A DNA stretch of 64,000 nucleotides from Galerina marginata (Eukaryota; Basidiomycota; Agaricomycetes; Agaricales; Galerinaceae): NCBI GenBank assembly GCA_023014335.1, contig JAECYW010000036.1, positions 372,001 through 436,000 on the forward strand, written 5' to 3'. The notes beneath the pieces were generated by a model. The model made no database searches and had not been told where the DNA came from. It saw only the letters and a program-made list of their open reading frames with translations. The translations under genes were made by a program, and so were the position numbers. Shown here in pieces: positions 24,845 to 34,400 of the stretch; positions within the stretch are counted from its first letter, which is position 1, and each line of letters starts with the position of its first letter.

Positions 24845-25895
24845 ATATACAGTGCAATAAATCGGACCATATTTTGTACACAGGTCGTCGGCATATCCAC
24901 ACAGGTTGGCTTGCTAATGGTAGTATTTACGGAGGTTTGAAGAATGATAGACATTTTGTTCACAAGTAGTACATTTTTCAAATTTTACACAGGTTCACAC
25001 CAATCGAAAGTTTGTTCGCATGTTACAAGCTAAAAATTAAATTTACACAACGCCACTCTGCGCGCTCCAAACCTCGCTTTTGCTGATCTTGCAATAGGCG
25101 CCGTACTGCTTACTTCGCTATCTATGCTGAAGATGGCATTCTCTCCTTACAGAGGCCATTTAAAAATATTCCTGCTTATAAGCCCATTTTCGCTTTAGTC
25201 AATCTTTCCATGCGCCACGCTCCATTTTTCATCAGGAAATTGCATAGTTTGCCTCTTCGCAAATTTGTTTCGGCCTCAACTCCTCCTCATTCCTATTTTT
25301 TGTCTCCCCAAAATCCCTCCGCTGTAATTTCTTATTCTATAGCGTCATAACGGACATTCCGGCTTTGCGAGCTTTTCCACCTTTTGTTAAGTATATTATT
25401 TCTCGTTATTCCCCTTCATCCGGCTCATTGCAGGTCGCACTTTTCATTTCCTTACCTGACTTTCTACTTCCTATTCACGTCCCTTTTCATTTTCATTTCT
25501 TATTCAATTTCTGACATTTTCTACGCTATTTAAACACTCCTGTATTGTTGTCAACCTTTAATGAATTACGTTCTCGGTTTCCTCTCTCAAATGTATCTGA
25601 GGTGCATCCTCCTCGAACCTCGTCTTCAGCCGTCTCCATTGTTTACGGCCTCGGCGTCGCTCCCGACTTCGTACCTCAGCCCTCGACCTTATCTTGTACT
25701 TACGTTCGTCCAAGCCTGTGTAAGATTTTCGTCATGCAAACCTGTCTAAAATGGAATATTCAACCTGTGTTACACGTAAAGTTCCCTGGAAGTAACCTGT
25801 GTAAACGCCTGCACTCGGTGGGAGGACCTACGCAAATGTTCCATTCACCGGTGTATAAAATGGGCTTCGATTTATTGCACACTATATGTGCCATA
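24837..25895. mobile_element. Non-autonomous inverted-repeat DNA element (MITE-like), 1059 bp
   Basis: The two ends are inverted copies of each other over about 30 bases. The left end starts TATGGCACATATACAGTG and continues to CAATAAATCG; the right end reads CGATTTATTGCAC, then ACTATATGTGCCATA. The element is flanked by a perfect 6-bp direct repeat, CGACTG, at 24831-24836 and 25896-25901, the mark of a transposition event. Short ACACAGGT / ACCTGTGT motifs recur just inside both ends. The interior has no open frame longer than about 140 codons and no transposase, so movement would need a partner in trans. A third end of the same family lies near 40629-40655. A 6-bp duplication does not fit hAT (8), Tc1/mariner (TA) or Harbinger (3). 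Confidence 0.8.
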
Positions 25896-26663
25896 CGACT
25901 GACCCAAATTCGGCGGCAGGCAAGCGGCAGGTGGCAAGCTAACCCTTTCATACTATTACTGTAAGTCATACCAGCAACTACAATTATTTACTCTTCCATA
26001 CATTGAGCGCGTGCCTCTTCTTGTCACCGAACTTACCGAATGTGAGGCTTCTAACATTCTCCGATCCGTAACCCCTTTAATTGCTCTTGTCATCGCTATA
26101 GACGTCTCATCTTTATTTGAGTATCTCGCGTTAGTGCTGAGTCGAGACCTTGCAAGCCATAGCGGTCCGGAAAAGTCCATCTGATGCATTTTTCGTCGGT
26201 TCGATGGTCTTTCGATCTCGTTCGTACACGAAAGGCTGGGGTTATGGGGAATAACAAGGTAAGTCTCGATTTAAAACTTAAATGGTATTTCATTTGTCAG
26301 TTTTTATCGTCAGCATGGGAATTACTGTGGTCATCGCCAGTTTTAGTTGACTTAAGCGTCTTTCGAGTAAGTATATTCAAATTCAGTCCTTCTGTCTCAT
26401 CTACAACACCGTCCTTAATTACAGGGCTTCGGAATATGGACAGTGTCGTACTGCCTTCGACTTCTTCAATGCTCCCCTCCTTAACGTCCTACTTTATCTC
26501 TTACCACTTTGCTAGATACCCTCGCGCAATCAATCACGGTCCTACCTAAGCACGATCTAGCCGTTCTTCGAAAGAAGCAGAAATAGCTACGTGAATTCAA
26601 GATCGCCATACCGCCAGTTCAAAACGGAAAGGAACTGACGACAGCCGTTAGCACTACCTTGTT

Positions 26664-26887
26664 TTTGCAAAGGAAAATGCAGAAACGGATGTGCAAGATA
26701 ACGAGGAAGTCAGGGCATTGATGCATGACTGTTGGACATATCTGGGGCATAGTGGGACTCCGCTAATCGAAAATGGTTCAGGAAGGCTTGTCGGGTTGCA
26801 CTCAGGTGGGATGATTGGAATGGAATGAGAAGAGGTGTTGGGTTGGCGACTATGAAGGCATTTTTAAGCGATCACGAGGGCTTGTAG
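26664..26887 (+). pseudogene. Trypsin-like serine protease domain, frameshifted remnant
   Basis: The C-terminal part of a trypsin-like fold is readable. DCWTYLGHSGTPLI carries a G-H-S-G active-site motif with the nucleophile Ser, then GRLVGLHS. At about 26807 one base shifts the frame, after which WDDWNGMRRGVGLATMKAFL runs to a TAG at 26885-26887. The preceding open stretch from 26664 (AKENAETDVQDNEEVRAL) fits the same protein. The His and Asp of the catalytic triad would lie upstream in exons I could not identify between 25.9 and 26.66 kb. Likely a decayed gene that sits just right of the inverted-repeat element. Confidence 0.5.
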
Positions 26888-29800
26888 AAGTCGGTGGTTA
26901 ATCAGGTTAATCAATGAGAATGATTGAAAAAGCTTCGAGATAACCTGCTCTTCAACTTCCGGAAAAGGAGGACTTTGCACTCGTATCAAGTTGGCGCGGT
27001 ATCTATGAAGGAATTTTAAGAAGAAGACCTCCTAAACAAAATCTGAAGTTCAAGGAACACAAGAATATACGGGACGCTCCCGTTTGTCAATGTAGGTAAT
27101 TTGCTGTAATGTAAGATCGTACCCAACAGTCAAACGCAATGGAATAAAAGGTAGAAAGGCATTTTTGAGACGAGGCCGCCCGGTCAGTGGATTGTGTCAG
27201 ATTAGATTAGATTAGCACACATAACCTCATATCCACTTTCGCAGTCAGTGTCGCGTCTTGCCAGTGTCTTGCCTCAATTATTCATGTCGTGCCCAATAGT
27301 TCTGCCGTTTTCTCTGAGACAAGTGTTCAAAGCATCTCGAGAGGTGATTATCGAGTAAGTCTAGGTGGAAAGGGGGTGAAGTCGGTCAATGGCTGGTCGC
27401 TCTTTCAGGACGCCGAATTCCGTAATGTCAGGGTCCGTGCGAAAACGTACAAAGCGAGCTCAAAATTCTTTCTGCCTTTTTCCCCCATCTCACGTTCTGC
27501 TCAGAGTCTTTTGCCTGCCCCGCCGCCTGTTCACACCCTCTGTTGCGGGAACTCCGACGGCTTTATTGCATGTCTCCATTTTCAGCAGTAATGGCGGCAT
27601 CGATTCAAAGTCGAGTTATCATTCGACTGCGTACATAACCCACGGTGCATAAATACATTTTTTCGTCTTAACATTCCTCTGACTCGCGTTTGGGTATCCA
27701 GGACTCGTTAGCCTTGACCTGAGGACGATCATCGGCCATCCATGCTACTTCTGTGACCTCGCTCGAGCAAAAACGATGCGTCCAGTTCCTACCTATCGTG
27801 ATTGGTCACTGCCAGCCCGAGTGCGGTTTACGGTGACTTGAGTCCGAAAGTAAGTGCTCTTCAATGATGGTCGATCAGCTGCAAGGTGGATCACTGACAT
27901 CCATTTGCTCGTTTATAGCGTTCTTGACTACCGCTTCTAAGGAGTCGTTACGAGTATCTGTTAGGTATCGCGAACTACTGGCCGTGCTTCCAACCCTGGT
28001 CCACCACCCACCCAGCTCTTACACATTACAACCCAACGACCACCAACAAAGCAACAACTTTCCTCCAGCCAAATTGCGATCTTGCGTGGTAAGTTCTTTT
28101 GGCGTGTTAAATCTATATATCTCCCACTAACCTGCTATCAGTCAGTCCGGTTTCTAATGATGCGTCGCGTTTGCGAGAGGGCGACGTCTTGAGTAGCTAT
28201 TCGGTAAGTAGGCGGCGTGTTTAGATGACATACTTCTTTGTCCTTTCCTCTGGTGTGAACTGACGATTTCAATTTCTCTTTAGACCAATCTCGCTTTTGT
28301 CGACGATGCTCCGACAAATATCACCTGAAGCGTATGACCCGCTCGTCTTGCGGCCGACCCCTACGCCATCGTTGGCTGCTTGTCTTTAGGTGTCTGTACC
28401 GAGATGGATTCGATGACTTATGGGCACCCTGAGGTCGTTCGGGCGAAAGGAGGAGCGGTTTGGAGGTTGATGCAGTTCTTATGGTTAGGTTTCTGTCATC
28501 TTCTTGCCACTCTTTATTTGCCGGGTATGCTTTTTGTATTTTCTTATGTTCCTTCAGTTCTTATTCTCATTCAAGATTCTTTCAGCGTTCCTTTCCGATA
28601 TCAATCAACTGGGTAAGTCTCCTCGTTATCCTACCCCCTAGATATCATTTAATGACGTTGACAAGGTATTGAATCTACTGCTGCTATGTATTACTCGTTA
28701 TGCGAGTCCGCGATGAGCGCCCGTTCATCGGTACTTCTATATGTCCCTTACCCGACATCGGGCTTCTGCCCTTTCAGTAAGTTCAGCTTTACTTTTTATG
28801 TAGATCGAATGATTGCTTCATGATCCATTGAATTTATAGGTATAACTTCGATCGTCATAATTCGATTCGTGAATTTTAGGCTTCATTTCGCCTGTGGTCC
28901 AGCTCTCGCACTGGGCCTCCAAGTGTTGTGAGTATTCATGACGTTCAGAGGTTCCGGCACTTTCTTCGCGAGTCACCCAGCCTGCCATCGTCCTCAATGA
29001 CCTGACTCGTTTCCTAGACTGCTCATCGTATGTGTGATGGGTCCGCACCCACGTCCAATCCCCTGACCGTACGCCAGCGTACTACGTCGAATCCTGCGTT
29101 ACTAAAGCCCATCCCTCCTTTTGCCGACGGTTATATGCCACTCCTCGAACCAACCTGGCGTCTCGCCGTTCCTAAGCCTAACCAAGGCGTTCACGTGCGA
29201 TGTAACAGGGTTAATCCGTTTTCTTGTTCTGCCTCCGTAAACGTCTTGCCACTTTCGGAGGATGGTCGCAACAACCACCCCGTATGTACACATTTGACTT
29301 TGTGATTATACACTGTACTTCATTTTGCCTTCAGATATTTTGTTCGTTGCGGTTTTTCTTTCAACAATATACAAATTACTCTTCGTTCTTGAAATTAGAC
29401 GTGTAATTATAGGTTTACTTTACTAAATTCTCACCGAATTTTCCGTCTGTCGAACCAACTTTCTCAACCTCTATTCATGTGGACCATGGCATACCTCCGT
29501 AAAAGTTTCCCTCAACATGACGTGCAACACTCGACAGGTCATTTAATAGCGATGCCTCCTTCGACTCCGATTTACTACTCGCTAAAGCGACTGAGCCAAG
29601 CCACGACGAGAGAATCTAATACGGTTATGCCGGTAATGGTCGTAACGGTCGGAGTCGTGGGGAGCTCCTTATTTTCAAAATTACGAGGACTGTCGAAGGT
29701 GTGCCAACTGCCATTCAAATTGCCGCGTCTTCTATTCTCATGAAGCCGTATTAGTAGGATCATGGGTGTTGCCTCTTCATAACTTTCCAGTTATCTTTGG

Positions 29801-30033
29801 AATCCGTCACTGTCTAGGTGTGTTTTTTCCCGGACAGTTGTGAGTTTCTCAACCTGAAATGGACTCAGAATGCTACGGGTCTGGGTGAACTCACCGACGC
29901 TCAGTCGACTGCGCCTCCACTTTCTACGTTTATCTCACGTTCCGGTGCACAATTTATATATATGTGAGTATAAAAACTCTTAAACGTTCATAACTCGAAA
30001 TTATACTTCCAAGAAGCCAGGAAACTGGGAAAA
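26888..30033. other. Gene-poor gap before the oxidase gene
   Basis: Many short frames with possible donor and acceptor sites but no recognisable protein. A short tandem AGATT run occurs at 27199-27216. The last few hundred bases would hold the oxidase promoter; a TATA-like TATATATATG lies at 29955-29965, about 70 bases before the start codon. Confidence 0.4.
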
Positions 30034-31478
30034 ATGCGTTACTCGCACGCAGTGTTCTCTCTCGCCCTCAGCGTCGGTTCTGTTGCTAGTGCTGGTGCTA
30101 GATGGCAGTTCGTCCAGAACGGCACGTCTGGTGTGTTGGCCCTTGAGGCCATCTTCGTTTCACCTACACTTGCTATCTTTTTCGATCGAGCGGCCAATGA
30201 CCCCCTTATGATTGACGGACATTCGGCATGGGGTGCGTTGTGGAACATGGAAACAAACACTGCCAGTCCGTTGAGAGTCGTATCCGATACATTCTGTGCA
30301 TCTGGTGGCTTCTTGAGCAACGGAACAATGGTAAGTTATCGAACCCGTACGAGTTTTCTATGACTCTCCGACAACTAACAACTTTCTTTCCTACTAGGTC
30401 AGCGTTGGTGGTCATATCCCCGCAAATCCGGCCGCTGTGGATGGACGCATGGCGATTCGGATCTTCGAACCCTGCACGGATCCTGCAGGAGTCAACTGTA
30501 CTTTGTTCGAAGATCCTGAAACATTACATCTCGAGGAAACAAGGTGGTACCCGTCGAGTCTTAGAATATTTGATGGCTCTCTGGTAAGTTCTTTTAGGGT
30601 TATTTGGCTTATTATATTTACCTCGTTTGAAGATGGTTGTCGGTGGGATCCACGAGCGAACACCGTTCTACAACACGGATCCGGTGAACAACTTCGAGTT
30701 TTTCCCACCGAAAGACGGCGGTGTCCCTCGTCCATCAGCTTTCCTCGAGAGAAGTCTTCCTACTAATCTTTTCCCTCGGTATAATTTCTTTCCATTTTCC
30801 TGTATCTCTAATTTTAACGCTAGTTCATTCCCAGTGTTTTCGGGCTTCCTGACGGTCGAGTATTGATGGTAGCCAATAATCAGACAATCATCTACGACAT
30901 TGAGAAGAAAACGGAGATCATACTCCCAGACATTCCGAATGGGGTCCGCGTCACAAACCCGTTCGACGGTACTGCAACCCTCCTTCCTCTCTCCCCGCCA
31001 CTCTTTATCCCCGAGGTGCTCGTCTGTGGTGGATCGGCTACAAACGACCAAATTCAGCCCACGAATCTCTCTTCCCAAGACCCGGCTTCCAGCCAATGCA
31101 GTCGTATGACAATCACGCCTGAAGGTATCAAGAAAGGATGGGAGGTCGAACATATGTTAGAACCTCGCATCATGCCTGAAATGATTCTTCTCCCCAATGG
31201 CGAAGTTATCATCATTAACGGCGGGCGAACTGGATATGCTGCTTTCGGCACCGTTCCGGACGCTGTTGGTAATCAGTCCAATGCTGACCATCCTGTGTAA
31301 GTTCATTTCCATGGTTTTGGGGTTCCCTGCGGTTCTAATTTTCGTCATGATTAGATTCACGCCTTCACTCTATACGCCTTCCGCCCCTCTTGGGAAGAGG
31401 ATTAGCAATAAAGGCCTCCCTACGACGAATATTGCACGCCTATATCATTCCGTTGTGAGCTTAACACCCCAAGGGTGA
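30034..31478 (+). CDS. Glyoxal-oxidase-like copper radical oxidase, 3'-truncated
   Basis: Secreted oxidase family (CAZy AA5_1) that oxidises small aldehydes and produces H2O2 used by peroxidases in lignin breakdown. Exons 30034-30330, 30398-30583, 30633-30778, 30835-31296 and 31355 onward splice in frame. A signal peptide is evident ([20 protein letters not shown]). The body shows the family's beta-propeller motifs: [23 protein letters not shown] (containing the Tyr expected to form the Cys-Tyr radical), [35 protein letters not shown] and [14 protein letters not shown]. Family members then continue NIMIAGSNP with two copper-binding His and about 180 more residues. Here the frame hits TGA at 31476, exactly at what looks like a GTGAGG donor, and the downstream exons are absent. 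The distal copper site is therefore lost and the product is unlikely to be active. Confidence 0.82.
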
Positions 31479-31530
31479 GGAATATCCTTCACGTCAATTC
31501 GATGCCATATTCTCGAACGACGTTTTCTAG

Positions 31531-31762
31531 TTGGTCAATGACGCGATAAAGCTCAAAGAAGGATTGGTGAAAGTGAACAAGCCAGCAGGATCTGACGACG
31601 ATGAAGACGAGGCGGCTGTAAGTCTAACAGGCTAATTAAATTCTCCAGACTCATCTGACCTGTCATCAGTTCGTTGCGCTTCGCATGAAGAGTCTCAAAG
31701 CCGTCTACTTCACTTTGCAAGACGCCTTGGACACCTACGCTCTGTCGGTCGCTCCGGCTTAA
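31531..31762 (+). pseudogene. 3'-end copy of the alpha-helical (toxin-like?) gene
   Basis: Two exons, 31531-31617 and 31670-31762, are near-identical to the last two exons of the gene at 34401-37190, including the intron between them and the last part of the preceding intron (from about 31512). The frame ends properly in TAA at 31760. There is no upstream part. It abuts the truncated oxidase, so a transcript might splice oxidase exon 5 to this acceptor, but the phases do not match and such a fusion would stop after a few codons. Confidence 0.75.
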
Positions 31763-32063
31763 AGGAGGAGTGCCGAGACCCTCTGCTGCTCGATCTATGT
31801 TTAATCTGACTATGTACCACGACGCTTCGAAATTGTAGACTGCTTTTTATAGATCAAATGGCCTAAGCAGAATTTTTTGCTAGACAAGCTGGCTCCGTGC
31901 TTGAAAGGAATTCAAATAAAATCAAGATCAATAACGCCTACAGTATCTACCATTTACAATGGTGCACTCTCTATCTTAAACTATAGCACGCAAGGCTCAA
32001 TAACATCCTGTAACCATCACATCGTCCTCAGTAGGCCCATGTGCTGTTATCATCTGTCTTCAG

Positions 32064-32156
32064 TTCATTGCGCTTTGGATGAAGAGTCTCAAGGGCGTCT
32101 GCTTCACTTTGCAAGACGCCTTGGACACCTATGCCCCGCCGGTCGCTCCGGCTTAA
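32064..32156 (+). pseudogene. Second copy of the last exon of the alpha-helical gene
   Basis: Starts directly after a TCTTCAG acceptor and is open to TAA at 32154-32156, with several substitutions relative to 31670-31762. Only this final exon and the 3' flank (GAGACCCTCTGCTGC ... TATGACTATGTACC) are repeated, so it is a local tandem duplicate. Confidence 0.7.
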
Positions 32157-32399
32157 AAGAGAAATTCCGAGACCCTCTGCTGCCTGATCTTTGTTTAATA
32201 TGACTATGTACCAACGCACTTCGAAATTGTAGACTCCTTTCACTCCCAACGTGCACTAAATAAATTCAAATAAAATCAAGATTAAAAGGGTCTACAATAC
32301 GACTCCGGGCATCTACCAGATTACAACGGCGCATTTTCTGCCTTAAAATATAGCACACAGCCCAATAACGGATAAACACCTAACGTGCAACTCATCACA

Positions 32400-33860
32400 C
32401 CATCCCAGCAAGACCTGCCGCTGTCACCCACATTAGCTACGATCGCGTCCACCAACCCTCCCCTCCTCCTCCCCTCACCTTCAGCCTCTCTTTAACCTTT
32501 CCCTCAACCTCCTTCCACAACCGTCGGGGCATCACATACCCCTTCGACATCCTCGCATACGTCAATCCAATCCCCGGGATCTTTGCAGAGGCAGCAACAG
32601 CCCTTAACTTCCACGGATCGATAACGCCACCGGCAAGCGAGGGATCAACAACGTCGTTCCGAATGCGGATGCACTTGACGAGGGCGATGACGAGCGTTGA
32701 GGTGGTTATCCCGTTGTTTGGGTGTTTGATTTCTATGTTTTGGTATAGCTTGTTATGGGATTGGGATTTAGAGAGGTGGATTTATAAAAATTAGAGACGG
32801 GACGACGTACTTCATACTCCATGGAGAAGGCGCTCTCCTTTACTCGGGCAGCTTTAACGTGGATCTGTACGATGCCCGTCACTCTCAAAGACTAATGAGA
32901 AGTAGCTCAAAAAGAAGAACACTCACACTAGGTGCCTTTGTCAACCCCGTAATCGGCCACTCATCAACCTCAAAAGGCGCGTCGATCGAGGCAGCGTCAG
33001 CTTAGTTGATCCGCGGTTAGCTAATCATGTTAATGGTGAACCCCGTCCCAGCGAGAACGAGATATCAATCCTGAATCAGAAGAAGTGTTCCTTCCTTGAT
33101 GGTACCCATCTCCATCGAAAGCGCTACCTGGAGGGTTCCATGGATCCATCGGATTGAAAGAATCAGACCGACGCTATCGAGCGCTCGACGAATGATCGAC
33201 AATGACGTCCTTTCGTCCTCGGGGTCGAGAGGGTGGATGAAGACGGGGTTGTTGGACCAGGATCATCCCACATTCCTCAACGACGGGAAGGGCGAAAGAC
33301 GCCAAAACGAGGTCGTTAAAGACCTGTATCATAGCTAGATAGAGCAAAAAAGCGTCAGAAACAAGAGCATTGAATGGATAACCACATACTTACCAGGTTT
33401 CTTGAGGTCCTTTAGGGCGGTACGGCCAATGAAGGGAGACCGGAAGACGGTCGTCGTGGATGAGGAAGAGATCAACGCTGTCCGGTTGTTTCCGGGACCG
33501 ACCCGATTGGCTGGCAAGTCCGGACCGCCCAGCCCCCGATCCGTTCTCGCTATCTGCAACGAAAAAGCACTCTCTTTCACTCGGGATGCTTTGACCTGGA
33601 TCTGTACCATGGCCGTTACTCCCAATAACCAACGAGAAGAAGCTCGAAAGGACTACTCACACTTGGCGCCTTCGTCAATCCTGTAATCCGCCACTCGTCA
33701 TTCTTAAACGAAGCGTCAATCGACGCGACGTCAGCCTGACGGATCCAAGGTTCGCTGACGATGTTAATGGTGAACCCCGTCCCGGCGAGGACGTTGCGCA
33801 GGGTATCCTTGGGTGCGCCAGAGCTGCTCGCGCTGGAAACAGAGACGACGGGTGGGTTAG
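32400..33860 (-). pseudogene. Relics of an unrecognised minus-strand gene, copy 1
   Basis: Several minus-strand open blocks separated by donor/acceptor-like sites. One (33850-33680) reads TLRNVLAGTGFTINIVSEPW. Another (33618-33540) reads VQIQVKASRVKESAFSLQ, and a third (32750-32440) reads KIPGIGLTYARMSKGYVMPR. 32820-33050 is a second, stop-bearing copy of 33560-33780. All blocks recur at 37.3-39.0 kb, and conservation of amino acids between copies supports past coding. I do not recognise the family. No start-to-stop frame survives. Confidence 0.5.
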
Positions 33861-34400
33861 CGGTTACCTCACTCCTGTCTCAACCCTTCACTTGACAGTA
33901 GCAGTGCCCGCACTCGAAGGCTGGCGTCTTGCTTGGTGTGTATGGCATCTCCAATTTCGCCCTCTGTGCCTTGTATTTGACAACTCGCTTCGACGTCTTT
34001 GACATTAATAATAATTGTTGACCGCGTTCACAGTCGACGTCTACTTCAAGCGATTCACCGAGCTCTCATGTGGGATCATTGCGAGTTTCCATCAGGTGGC
34101 GCTTCTGTGGAGCTGGATGACTGGACCATCATTATTCAAATATTCGGGACTTTAGTTTGTCTTCAAGAAAAACACGAGCTGACTGTCCTTCGTCAGGGTG
34201 GGCGGCGCTCAGAATCGTCCCATTGATCCCAGTAGCCTGTTAAGTCCATGGAGGAACATGTTCCTGCCGTTGTGGTACCTATCAAAAGCAATCCTGTCAG
34301 TTCTTGTCTATAAAACCACAGAGGTTTTTTTTCAAATCCACCAGGGCATTCACTCTTCTCTTCCGTTTACATCACACATCCGATTCCACTTCTCGCAAAG

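Larger units (their letters stand above)
31512..33570. repeat. Segmental duplication, unit 1
   Basis: Matches 36948-38990 in the same order: the last exons of the alpha-helical gene, then minus-strand relics (33060-33340 pairs with 38190-38480, and 33290-33560 with 38700-38990). Identity is visibly high in the first 250 bases and about 80-85% by eye later, with indels. Confidence 0.75.

Noticed and set aside
33390..33632. Aldo-keto reductase, from a DLFLIH-like run
   Set aside because: A single six-residue resemblance, without the NADPH-binding or catalytic Tyr/Lys motifs in neighbouring blocks or in the second copy.
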